The position numbers were made by a program, and so were the translations under genes. From Portulaca oleracea (taxonomy: Eukaryota; Streptophyta; Magnoliopsida; Caryophyllales; Portulacaceae), in NCBI GenBank assembly GCA_029582165.1, contig CM055875.1, positions 12,749,968 through 12,813,967 on the forward strand: 64,000 nucleotides of DNA, written 5' to 3'. Positions within the stretch are counted from its first letter, which is position 1; each line of letters opens with the position of its first letter. This document shows positions 35,840-46,523 of this stretch, in pieces. Under the pieces are notes generated by a model that had not been told where the DNA came from, made no database searches, and saw only the letters and a program-made list of their open reading frames with translations.

Positions 35840-35965
35840 CTTTGTTTTTTCTTACATATAGTTTCATCATGTCCAACCTTCTTGCAAAAGTTTCATATGA
35901 TTTTCTTTTTACAACTGTTTTCCTCATGGCCATACATCTTGCAATGTAGGCATTGTATCGGTTTC
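35840..35965 (-). pseudogene. ORF1 zinc knuckles (frameshifted)
   Basis: Minus-strand frame with C-x2-C-x4-H-x4-C (CLHCKMYGHEENSC) and a second, weaker CKKVGHDETIC motif. An in-frame TGA separates the two, and a frameshift separates both from ORF1. Such CCHC knuckles normally end plant LINE ORF1. Confidence 0.75.
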
Positions 35966-36024
35966 CAATCATATTGGATTTGCTCTCGATGAACATTCCC
36001 ACGGTGATCCACATAGTCAACATA

Positions 36025-36822
36025 TTATGGAAAAGGGCCTTTTATCGACATCTCAATCAGAACCTTCGCATACCCATGCTTTGATAGCTCCTGCGTCTGT
36101 CTATCTGTTTTGATGGGGACTCCAAGGAGACTTGAGATTTTACTCAATCCTTCCGGGATCCAAAATTTGAAAGGTAAATCATGCATAGTTATCCATACTG
36201 GAATAGTGGAGATACTTTCAATATCCAATTCTAAATCCTCGTTCCAAGCCCTAACAATCAGAGGTTTTTCATCAAAAAAATGAAATCTTTGATGGATAGC
36301 CTTGTCGCGATGATCCATTGTTTTGAAACGGATCATAAACAAGCCCCTTTTTACATCTGCAATATGTTCTAAATTCAATTGTTTCCATATGCGCCGGATA
36401 AGACCACACATAACTTCATATGGGGGGTTTGCTCTAAGAACACCACATAGTACCGATGTACTCCAATAATCAATTGATTCAACAACATCTTCCAATTCTA
36501 ATTTTGCACAAGGCATCCCATTAATTATTTCTGGTTCCACATACCATAGAGACATCCCATCTGTTTCCTCGAATAGGTCTGCATACTTGCTTTGTTTCTC
36601 CTGATTCACTTCTTGATCCTTTTTTTTTGCAGAAATAGGAGTTTTTTTTTGTTTCGGTACCCCTGCACCCATTGTTGCAGTCCCAGGTGTCGCTGTTTTC
36701 CCCTCTTGCATCACCTTACTCTTTCCTTCCTTTCCTTTCGCCTTGGATTGAACATTCGTCGGAGTTCCATTCCCTGCCGAAGAAGTGGGCGGCGGATGGC
36801 CCTTCTTCCTTGTCACCACCAT
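36025..36822 (-). CDS. LINE ORF1 protein, N-terminal part (DUF4283)
   Basis: 265 codons from ATG at 36822. The first ~90 residues are basic and Lys/Thr/Pro-rich. From about residue 115 to 255 is a DUF4283 domain, the RNA-binding-type fold of plant LINE ORF1 proteins (YWSTSVLCGVL..., later VWITMHDLPFKFWIPEGL). ORF1 would bind LINE RNA as a chaperone. It stops at 36025 shortly before the CCHC zinc knuckles, which lie in a different frame at about 35850-35960, so the protein is truncated. Confidence 0.85.
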   Translation of the reverse strand: MVVTRKKGHPPPTSSAGNGTPTNVQSKAKGKEGKSKVMQEGKTATPGTATMGAGVPKQKKTPISAKKKDQEVNQEKQSKYADLFEETDGMSLWYVEPEIINGMPCAKLELEDVVESIDYWSTSVLCGVLRANPPYEVMCGLIRRIWKQLNLEHIADVKRGLFMIRFKTMDHRDKAIHQRFHFFDEKPLIVRAWNEDLELDIESISTIPVWITMHDLPFKFWIPEGLSKISSLLGVPIKTDRQTQELSKHGYAKVLIEMSIKGPFP

Positions 36823-36846
36823 GGTGGAGGTCCTGAGATAGATATG

Positions 36847-38414
36847 TGTAGGACTTGGAAAATTCGTCCCCCGAACGGGGGAAATGGTTTTCGGATGCGC
36901 TACTTAAGTAATCGGAAGCCGACTAAGGTTGCTTAATCCTTAAATAAGGATATTTTTATTTTTGAAATTCATTTTCGGGGTGATGAAACTTTATTTATAT
37001 ACAAATCCTTTTTATGTTATTTAAATACTCGAAATTGCACAAAAATATTTTATTAATGACTTAATTCCAGCCCATTACCGAATTCCAGGCCCAAAAGGAA
37101 GCAGATGGGCCGCTAGAAAACATCAGAAGTCGTAGGGGTTTTGATGATTTCTCGGCTGGGCCGTGCGTTTCCTCGGCCCATGCGTTTCCTCGGCCCAGAG
37201 AAAATGGGTGGAAATTAGCAAAAGTTATGCAGCTTTTGCCAATTTCTGGCCCATTTTCTCTCGGGTTGTCCTTGGATTGGTAAAAAAAATGGTATTAACT
37301 CATTTTTAATTATTTTGATGCAAATACGTATATTTTAAATAATTAAAAGGATTGTAAAATAGTAAAAGAGTCGCCAACCGATTTAAGGAAATCGACAAAC
37401 TATAAAATAAAATAAAAAACTCTGGTCAACGAAACCCGATTTCTAAGTTCGGGGGTAAGGTTACGAATTCGAGAATTATAAGAAATCTCGAATCCGCCTG
37501 TTAGAAAATAGACTCTACTAAAATCAAACTTAAAATGAACAAGAGCAGGGAGAAGTTTAATTAATTTCACAACATTATATTCTTGATCATTCAATATAAA
37601 ACAAAGAGATTTTACTTTACAAAAACATGTACAAATGAAGGCATTAAAGCATAAACTATATAATTAAATACAACACTAATGAAAAACAAACTTTACTTAA
37701 AGGTGATGGATGAGATGAGAGTTCCCTTGATTTGGCCTTGAATTAGAGCTTGGATGAAAAGATATGTATGAGAATGGTTAAGAGGGTGGTATGATAATAT
37801 GAAGATAATAAAAGTGATTTAAGAGAGAATTAGAGAGGGAGTGTGGATAATGAAATTTTGAGAGAGTTTAGGTGGAGTGATGATAATAGTTGGTGATAAA
37901 TGTGTGAAAATGGTGGGGTATTTATAGGTGGAGGATGGGTGTTTTGGAGGGAAATGGAGAGAGACATATCCCACCAATCAAGCTCTTCAACCATGCAAGA
38001 ATAAAACCCCGTGGGTTTTGATCAAAGTCAGACGAAGTCAAACACGTGGGCTAATATCATGGGCATTACATAGGGGATGATTCTAGCGCCAAAATCAGAA
38101 AATTCAATAAAAACCCAGCGGCTTATAAGATCAAAGCGCACAGATCTATGATGTGGCAAGGAGTGGCAGGTCGCTTTTGAACATAAAACCCCAGCGGGTT
38201 TTATTGGTTTTCTTGGGCCGGATCCGCGTCTTGGGCTTGCTTGAGGGCTTCTAAAACCTTTGCGGCGTTTATTTTGTCAACATGGGCTGTTTTAATATGT
38301 TGGGCCCACTTCACTGATTCCGTGGGCCCCATGACCCATTTTGATGTTCGGCCCATATGACTTGCTGAGTTTTGACGGGTCGGAATTGTGTTGATGCAAA
38401 TTCTGGTGTCTACA
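36847..38414 (-). repeat. 3' LTR of the Tat/Ogre-like element
   Basis: 1568 bp. On the minus strand it starts TGTAGACACC and ends GTCCTACA, with TG...CA ends. A TATA box (CTATAAATACCCC) lies on the minus strand at about 37917-37927. It is nearly identical to 45310-46523 along that length, with few substitutions, so insertion was fairly recent. Confidence 0.9.
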
Positions 38415-38554
38415 GAGAGCCCCCACTTTGATCGAGTCCGAATAGAACGAAGGTCAAAGTAGCCTGAGATGCTGACTGCTTGACGACTAATTTGGAGATG
38501 GAAGCTGTCGGTGCTCTTTTATGTAGCAACCGGATTACGGATGATGTCGGCGCT

Positions 38555-38975
38555 GTCGTCGGAGGCCTTTAGGTGGCAACCGTTGGACGACTGAAGATGT
38601 TGATGATGTCGTCGGAGGCCTTTAGGTGGCAACCGTTAGACAACTGAAGATGTCGATGATGTCGTCGGAGGCCTTTAGGTGGCAACTGTTGGATGACTGA
38701 AGATGTCAATGATGTCGTCGGAGGCCTTTAGGTGGCAACTGTTGGACGACTGAAGATGTCGATGATGTCATCGGAGGCCTTTAAGTGTCAACCGTTGGCC
38801 ACTGAAGATGTCGATGATGTCGTCGGAGGCCTTTAGGTGGAAATTGTTGGACGACTGAAGATGTCGATGATGTCGTCGGAGGCCTTTAGGTGGCAACCGT
38901 TGGACGACTGAAGATGTTGATGATGTCGTCAGAAGCCTTTAGGTGGCAACCGTTGGACGACTGAAGATGTCAGGT
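38555..38975. repeat. 53-bp tandem array, ~8 copies, in the 3' region
   Basis: The word GGAGGCCTTTAGGTGG (or a close variant) starts at 38563, 38614, 38667, 38720, 38773, 38825 and 38878, and a variant (AGAAGCC) at 38931, giving a period of 53 (once 52). The array lies within ~150 bp of the 3' LTR on the element's 3' side. Such arrays in the 3' untranslated region of Tat/Ogre elements are known seeds of satellite DNA. Confidence 0.9.
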
Positions 38976-39154
38976 GTTGGTGCTCTTTTATGTGGCAACT
39001 TGAAAATCACAAGAAAACAAAGTGTTAGTTTTTTCTGAAATATAAGAAGGATCATTGGTTCATATTTTTACCTGAGAGGGTTATGAGCCTCGGAAACCCT
39101 CGGACCGCAAGCTTTGGGCCGGCAGTTGTGGATTGAAAGGTTGAATGACTTATT

Positions 39155-39330
39155 TTGATGGATGATGTCGGTGCTCTTTTATGAGGCAACCGAAAGATTG
39201 GTGATGTCGGTGCTCTTTTATGTTGCGACCGGATGATGGATGTTGTCGGTGCTCTTTTATGTGGCGGTCGGATGATGGATGATGGATGATGTCGATGCTC
39301 TTTTATGTGGCAACCGGAAGATGGATGGCG
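39155..39330. repeat. Second, irregular tandem array
   Basis: GATGTCGGTGCTCTTTTATG-type units recur at about 39165, 39204, 39243 and 39289 (spacing 39-46 bp). The same word also occurs singly near 38505 and 38970, at the two ends of the 53-bp array. Confidence 0.8.
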
Positions 39331-39339
39331 CCTTTTAAC

Positions 39340-42300
39340 GGCAGCCTGGTGGCAGCAACCTTTTAGCGACAGCTGGATGATGATGGTCCCTTTTAGTGGC
39401 GATCTGGTAGTAGTGATGGCTCCCTGCACAGAAACCAAAGTAGAATGTCAGATCATTTTGAACAATGACTGGAGATACAGAGATTTACCTGTCTGGCAGA
39501 TTGATCGCAGTTGATCCGAAATATTGACGATGCCCAATGGATTTTCCAGAGGCCGATCAGATTATCCCGAGGCGGATGGTGCCCAACGAAAATCAAAGTA
39601 GAACTGTTTTGACGGACACCGGTCGAAATATGACATTGTGATGCAAAGCCTGAGGATATGACTTTGGATTACAAAGCCTGGGTTGATGCTTGGAAGCTGA
39701 GTCTTGCATCACAGTCGCGGGCGGTATATATGCGCCTCTTTGGGGATGATATCGAGCCAGAATGATGCTCTACTTAATTGTTGATGAACTTTTGCGTATC
39801 GTACGCTGATCTCAGGCGAGAATGACGCCCTACTTGAAGTGATCTCAGGCGTCTGAACTCTGATGACATCCTTACTTGAAGGTGTAGGATGATACTTGGA
39901 AGCTTCGTCCTGTGTCGTGGTTGATGTTGATGTTCTAGTCTTTCCCAGTGTCGTTCCAGTCTTTCCCAGTGTCGTTTGTTTAGCATGTTCAATGCCGAGG
40001 AACTCCACCGATCGCGATGTCGATGGCTCTGGGGTAAAGTCTTCACCGGTCACAATGCCGATGGTTCTGATGTTCGGGACTTACGCCAATCTCCGCCGGC
40101 GACCCTGTCTTTGGTATTTTTTGGTGATGATGACATTTTTTATGCCGACGAGACTTCACTGGACGCGATGTCGGTGGCTCTTATTCCTGAGATTACGTTG
40201 AACTCGATGTCGACAACTCTTATTGCTGAGACTGTGCCGAGCTCTGCCGGCGACTCAGGATTTTTTTGATTTGATGATGGCAATTTGATGCCGAGGAACT
40301 TCACGAAAACTCTGCCGGTGACCCTTATTTTCCTTAAATTTTGCTTTAAGCGCATAGGTGCCAAAATTTCACTATGGAGAATGGATTCCAGAATTTGCCC
40401 GGTCGTTGATCTGTATTAGTCAAGTGAAGATTTTGTCCTTCATGTCGGACATGCGCCATTCGTGTCTTGCTTATGATGCATGACTTGACTGGATGCTAAC
40501 TTGTCCAGCAAGAGTTGGATTAGAGATTACTCTAATCTTGCTCTCAGTGACTGGAAACCATGTCGACCGGTCTGATTGAGATAGCATATGGGCTTAAACA
40601 GCCCCCAGTGCTGTGCTCTGGAGCAACGATTTGGCACTTCCTTGCTCCTTTTTTCATTTTCAGATATACGGGTATGCATGCAACTAGTCTATCAAACTCT
40701 TGCACAAACAATGCAATTTTTGTTTTGTTTTGTTATTGACATAAACATTCATGAACTCATGCGTTTATGCATGATTGTTGACTTTAAGCATGACATACCG
40801 ACTCTATGCAAGATAAACTGACTCTATGCAAGACAAATTGACTCTACGTAACTCTGACTTGACATATGGATGCAATGCAAACCTATTATCCTTAGACAGG
40901 ACACACTTATGCTGCTTTATGCTATTCTACACATACAATTCTACATGCAGGTATTCCCCCGACTCCATATTTAGACAATGTTTTTCTATGACAATACTTT
41001 CCTAAGACAATGCTTTCTAAGGATCAAGGCCACTCGTGGGGAATTTTAGGAAAATTTAGAATCAGTAATGTTTCGGTCCACTGGACAGGGACTGATGATG
41101 GAGGCAACAGGCCTGAAGGATGCGCTTCTTGAATGCTTATGCAGATGACCATGTTAATGTATGCCCAGCCCCCGGTAGACTGTCGATGACATTGTCTTGC
41201 CTTGGAGGGCACTTTGGAGATTTGCAAGCCCCCAGTTTCCGAAACCATGGAATAGGAGGAGGCATAGTCCTTAGTAGTGAGTCTCAAACTCTCCTTTTAC
41301 CTAACTTGCCCAAAGGGTTTTTAAGTTAGCCCCTCTTTTTCCTTTTTTTTTTCTTTTTTTTTTCATTTTTTTTATGAGACCACTATTAGGACATCTATGA
41401 GAATGAATATGCAAGACATTGTAGGATAGGGAGTATGTGTCCCTCTCAAAAGTTATCTTCGATAAATGTTTTGAACGATGTCACAAAGGTAGCGCGAGCC
41501 TCCCCTCAGTTTAGAGTAGTTTGTTTCTGAGTCTGTTTATGATCATGTGGTTGCTAGTTAGCCGTTGATCTTATGTGAACGGCTTAGGCTCTTGCTGAGA
41601 AGTAAGCCACACTTAGGTGTGTTAAGAGTGGGCATTAAGAACAGAGCCTCATACTTGCATTAATGATTGAGCTTAAAAGTCCTCGGAGGCTGAGATAGGA
41701 TGAAAGGGTTGGTTAGGAAGTGTTTGGGGAAGGAGACGGTTAACAATGGTTGGTTAATGAATGGGATGTGGAGACACTTAAGAATGATCGTGTCTTGAAA
41801 GGGAGGAGAGATGGTCCAATGGGATAGACATCATCTCTTGAGAAACGGTTGGAAGACGTTTAGTGAAAAGGATGGTAGACGAGAATTTATTGATGAATGA
41901 GATAAGGAGACACTCAAGAATGATCGTATCCTGAAAGGGTGAAGAGATGGTCAAATGGGGTAAGACATCATTTCTTGGGAGATGGTTGGAACATGGTTAT
42001 GGAATAATGTCCAAGTCTGACGGAAGGAAGATAGAGGGTTGATGATGATGATGATGATGAAATCCAAGGTTTCCTCTCCTTTTGCCTAGCCCGCCCAAAT
42101 GGGTTTTCAAACTAGCTTTTTATTCTCTCTTTTTTTATTCTCTCAAGGACCAATTTATGCAATGAAAGATGCTCTCTAAAGTTAAAAAAAAAGTACCGGA
42201 CCGCGCCTCGAAGAGGTTTTCCTATGTATCTAAGGTGGAATCAGGCCAGTTGTAGTTCTTTAAGCGCAACTTTGATGGGGTAGTGCCTCGAGGAAGGCTT

Positions 42301-43370
42301 AACGGTTCAAAAAGATGGTTATGAAGGTTTGAGGGTTCATATGCAGGTTATGGATGGTTATGAAGGCTGAAAGGCTATTGAAGGCTGAAAGGTATGATGA
42401 GGTGGATGGATAATGAGGTGAAGGTTTAGGATGGGATTATTTCTCTGGTGTGCATAACCCTTATTTCCGCCTTCTAATTTCTTATTCTCCCCTCTTTTCT
42501 TTCTTTTTTTTTTCAACTTTCTTTTGTTTTTATCTCTCTAAACTTCTCTCTCTCTCTCTCTTTTTTTTTTTGAACTCCATTTTTCTGACTCTCTCTTTTT
42601 TTCGAACTTCTTCATGGGTCACCTCCCTATTCTCCTTTGGTCATGGAACACCTTTTGGATTGGGTTAAGGGTTTGAAAAGGTTGAGGTTTGATGGAAAGG
42701 CTAGAAATGTAAGTGGTGTGTGGTAAGATGAGAAAGTGAGGGTAATGTGAATGGTGAAATGAAGGTGGGGTGGAAGCCCCCTGTCCTTGACACATTTGGT
42801 TAAGCTATGGGATTTCTATGAGGATTGTTCACTTTCGAGAGACTATTGGACTTGTTCTTTCCTGATGTCATTCTCTGGTTTTGCTCAGCCTGTTGGATGG
42901 AAGGTGCAAGCTGATATCTCTCAATCAATTTTTATTATCTCCTTTTGTCCAGTTTGCCTTAATGAGGTTTTCAAGTCGGCCAATCTATAGTTTTTCACTC
43001 TCTCTCTTTTTTTTTTTGAATTCTTTTTTTCTTTTGAATTTCCCTCTTTCATCTCTCTAACCCTGGATTCAAGAAAACTGAAGGATGGGAACGAGGTATA
43101 TGACAAAGATGGAAGGATAAGAGAGGGTGAATTTGTTAGACTTGATTTGTATGGATGATGGATGGATGAGAGAACTTTTCAACTCAAGTAAAAAACACAA
43201 GCACAAAATTCTGTTTGATCAAATAGCAACAAGAGCAACCGAATTCAAGAAATGAATGAAGAAATGACTCTAATAGGCTCTGAGCATGAAATGCTCAACA
43301 ACCAGGACTATAGCTACTTCTAAAGCTCCTTTGATGATGTTCCCTCCTTGTCCTCGTATGGGGAAACCAT
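39340..43370 (-). other. Noncoding 3' half of the Tat/Ogre-like element
   Basis: No supported coding sequence. PPT-like AGCCCCCAGT words (complement of ACTGGGGGCT) occur at 40596, 41166 and 41228. CTCCTTTT-box segments (41290, 42075, 42940) match those at 5.9-6.7 kb. Poly-T and CT-rich runs lie at 41340-41370 and 42490-42580. Confidence 0.55.
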
Positions 43371-43379
43371 GTTATATCT

Positions 43380-43560
43380 GATCCTCTGTGCTGCTTTCGG
43401 TAAGGGTAATTTCCCTAGCTGGATCATGTGTACCAAAGTCTAACAATTCTCCATGTTGTTCCCTCGGGATCTATGGTAGTTGCAGAATTTCTCGTCATCC
43501 AAACATTCCCTTTATGGTTAGCTCAGGCCTTGACCTTGACGCTAGACAAGAGAAGAAAAC
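43380..43560 (-). pseudogene. Gag C-terminal remnant of the Tat/Ogre-like element
   Basis: The minus strand near 43500-43440 reads FCNYHRSRGNNMENC, the same modified zinc-binding motif as at ~7320 in the sister copy, followed by an in-frame stop and a helix-like stretch. Only this fragment of gag can be recognised. Confidence 0.6.
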
Positions 43561-43589
43561 AAACCATCCCAATGCATGCATGACCTAAA

Positions 43590-44070
43590 TGACTTATATG
43601 GACTTCCTAAAATGACAAACGCCTATATGCTGACTCGGGAGAGACTCGCCCAGGACATGGGTTTGAATGTGCTAACTGATCTATATGGGACCTCCTAAGA
43701 TGCAACACTTCTATATGCCGACTCAAGGAAAAGACTTACCCACGACATGGGTCTATATGTCCTAAATTCTATATGAGACCTCCTAAAGAATGCAAGACAA
43801 TTATATGCAGACACTAACACAAAGACTCATCCTAGACCTTATATAATATTCTTTAAAAAATGCAAGACACTTATATGCAGACACTAACACAAATATTCAT
43901 CCTAGACCTTATATGATTCTTTCTAAAGAAAAAGACACTTACAACCTGAATTTAAAACAAAGACTCACCCATGACCTGGGTTTACTAGACCATATATAAC
44001 ACCTCCTAACGTGTAAGACACCTATATACTGACTCAGGAAACAACAGGTTTGCGAGTCATGACCTCTATA
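43590..44070. repeat. Degenerate ~80-90-bp tandem repeats in the leader region
   Basis: Units of the form 'tatatgc(t/a)gac...gactca(c/t)cc...gacc(tgggt/ttatat)' recur at least five times. A single similar unit is at 8300-8375 in the sister element, so this copy has expanded it. Confidence 0.6.
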
Positions 44071-45284
44071 TGATCTTAAGACAAACAACAACACTTTTTA
44101 CAACAAGAGCATTATAAAGGGCCGGATAAAGTCAAATATAGTGAGTGGATCATAAATTTAAAGGGACAAGTCAGTGTTTGTCAATTCTGATGGGCTCAAT
44201 CCACAGGCCAACCGTTTTAAGGAGGATCCGTAACATGGCCCAACAATTCAGACAACTCAAGCTATATGGACTATTATGCGAACTAGAATAATGTTCGACA
44301 AGACTGACGACCCATTTTTTTCTTTTTTTTTACTCCAGGAAAACGGATATTGTAAAGGACTGGATAAATTAAAGTCAACAATAAGCGGGTTATAATTAGT
44401 TTATAAGCTTAATTGGTAAATCCAATATGGTTGGGCCTAACAATGGGCCGGCCATAAATTTGATGGATTTAATAATTAAACCTATAAATTAATTTACTCG
44501 AACTTAGTGACTATCATGCAGTCTAAGACGCTATCCATTAACTTTGTTGGACTTTTAATAAACTTAGACCTTTATTAAGAGAATTTCATAAAGGGTCATA
44601 TAATATCATCAAAGGTGAGTCATTTTTTATTTATTAGTTAAAATAGCTAGCCCTTGAACATAAATGGGCCCTTCCACTTGGGTTAACCATAATGCCTTTA
44701 GGGTTAATTATGTTAATCAATAAATAATCCTTTTCTCAACCCAATGAATTTTATATGGACTAGAACGAAACCTCCAAACTAGGGTCGATTCTTTACAAAA
44801 AGGGAAAAAAGGAAGGGAAACACATAGCACATAGCATACAACATGAAGGGTATCCTAAACCAAGGCTCTATATCATGGATTTTTTATGGTCGGAATACAT
44901 GGCCTACCGCATGTTCTCGCCTCGGTTCACCTTACCTCTAAAATTTGTGGGTAAGGAGTGTGAGGTGTTGCTCGTCGGACTTCAAGGAAGCCTTGGAGTA
45001 TAACATGGGAAGAGGAGTGACCATATGTTTAGCGATGTGGAGTGCATCCCTATAGTAATGGCCTCCGGCTCTCGGGTATCATCCTAGTTTACCTAACCGT
45101 CGCCTTTGAACTCACGTGTCATAAGACCCGATGAGTGGCCCGGTATGCAAAGAATGCCTAAAAAGAAAAATAAAATTGCGAAAATAATCAAGTTCTCCCT
45201 TTTACAATTTCAAATCAAATCGATTTGTTCAAGTCTTACCCTCATTTTAAGTTTAAGTCCTCAGTGGAATTAGGTGATCTTTTT
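44071..45284 (-). other. 5' leader of the Tat/Ogre-like element
   Basis: Noncoding on both strands. It lies between the 5' LTR/PBS and gag, where Tat/Ogre elements have a long untranslated leader. Confidence 0.5.
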
Positions 45285-45309
45285 TAATTGATTCTTTGAA
45301 TCGCCAATC
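45285..45309 (-). other. Primer-binding-site-like sequence
   Basis: Immediately inside the 5' LTR on the minus strand: ATTGGCGATTCAAAG. The TTGGCGA core is the usual start of PBS sequences in Tat-type elements; the tRNA cannot be assigned with certainty. Confidence 0.5.
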
Positions 45310-46523
45310 TGTAGGACCCAGGAAATCCGTCCCCCGTTTAAGGAGAAACGGTTTTCGGATGCGCTACTTAAGTGATCGGGAGCCGACTAACTGCTTAATC
45401 CTTAAATAAGGATATTTTTATTTTTGAAATTCGTTTTCGGGGTGATGAAACTTTATTTATTTACAAATCCTTTTTATATTATTTAAATACTCGAAATTGC
45501 ACCAAAATATTTTATTAATGACTTAATTCCAGCCCATTATCGAATTCCAGGCCCAAAAGGAAGCAGATGAGCTGCCAGAAAACATCAAAAGCCGCAAGGG
45601 TTTTGATGATTTCTCGGCTGGGCCATGCGTTTCCTCGGCCCAGAGGAAATGGGTTGAAATTAACAAAAGCTATGCTACTTTTGCTAATTTCTGGCCCATT
45701 TTCTCTCGGGTTGTCCTTGGATTGGTAAAAAAAATGGTATTAACTCAGTTTTAATTATTTTGATGCAAATACGTATATTTTAAATAATTAAAAGGATTGT
45801 AAAATAGTAAAAGAGTCGCCAGCCGATTTAAGGAAATCGACAAACCGTAAAATAAAATAAAAAACTCTGGTCTACGAAACCCGATTTCTAAGTTCGGGGG
45901 TAAGGTTACGAATTCGAGAATTATAAGAATTCTCGAATCCGCCTGTTAGAAAACAGACTCTACTAAAATCGAACTTGAAATGAACAAGAGCAGGGATAAG
46001 TTTAATTAATTTCACAACATTATATTCTTGATCATGCAATATAAAACAAAGAGGTTTTACTTTACAAAAACATGTACCAATGAAGGAATTAAAGCATAAA
46101 CTATATAATTAAATACAACACTAATGAAAAACAAACCTTGCTTAAAGGTGATGGATGAGTTGAGAGTTGTTCCTTTGATTTGACCTTGGATTAGAGCTTG
46201 GATGAAATGATATGTATGACAATGGTTAAGAGGGTTGTATTGTAATATGAACATAATAAGAGTGATTTAAGAGAGAATTAGAGAGGGAGTGTGGATAATG
46301 AAATTTTGAGAGAGTTTAGGTGGAGTGATGATAATAGTTGGTGATGAATGAGTGAAAATGGTGGGGTATTTATAGGTGGAAGATGGGTGTTTTGGAGGGA
46401 AATGGAGGGAGACATATCCCACCAATCAAGCTCTTTCACCATGCAAGAATAAAACCCCAGCGGGTTTTGATCAAAGTCAAACGAAGTCAAACACATGGGC
46501 TAATATCATGGGGAATGCATGGG
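45310..46523 (-). repeat. 5' LTR of the Tat/Ogre-like element, truncated
   Basis: Direct repeat of 36847-38060. Similarity stops near 46515-46523, where Athila element A inserted (TGATAAG at 46524). The remaining ~350 bp of the LTR are not found downstream. Confidence 0.9.

Larger units (their letters stand above)
32341..36830 (-). mobile_element. L1-type LINE, degenerate
   Basis: On the minus strand the order is ORF1 (DUF4283 plus CCHC knuckles), endonuclease, reverse transcriptase, zf-RVT, the layout of plant L1 LINEs. The 5' end lies about 20 bp upstream of the ORF1 start codon, where the Tat LTR begins at 36847, so the LINE was there first and lost or was separated from its 5' UTR. The 3' end near 32341 runs into CACTA subterminal words with no clear poly-A. 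Confidence 0.85.
36847..46523 (-). mobile_element. Tat/Ogre-like LTR retroelement (minus), pol-less
   Basis: Two direct repeats (36847-38414 and 45310-46523) flank ~6.9 kb. Polarity is set by a PPT (AAAGTGGGGGCTCTC on the minus strand) beside the LTR at 38415 and by a PBS-like TTGGCGATTC beside the LTR at 45309. Minus-strand order: 5' LTR, leader with tandem repeats, gag remnant (~43.5 kb), noncoding DNA, tandem arrays, PPT, 3' LTR. No protease, RT or integrase is found, so it is a large non-autonomous derivative. The upstream LTR is cut at 46523 by Athila element A, so the target duplication is lost. The degraded copy at 5.1-9.1 kb is a relative. Confidence 0.8.

Noticed and set aside
36592..36936. 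114-codon plus-strand frame
   Set aside because: Shadow of LINE ORF1 running into the LTR start.
38555..38975. Regular direct repeats as a CRISPR array
   Set aside because: There are no unique spacers; units are contiguous 53-bp copies in a plant retroelement.
39052..39438. 128-codon minus frame with repeated HKRAPT peptides
   Set aside because: Produced by the tandem array 39155-39330; no domain, and the period is not a stable multiple of three.
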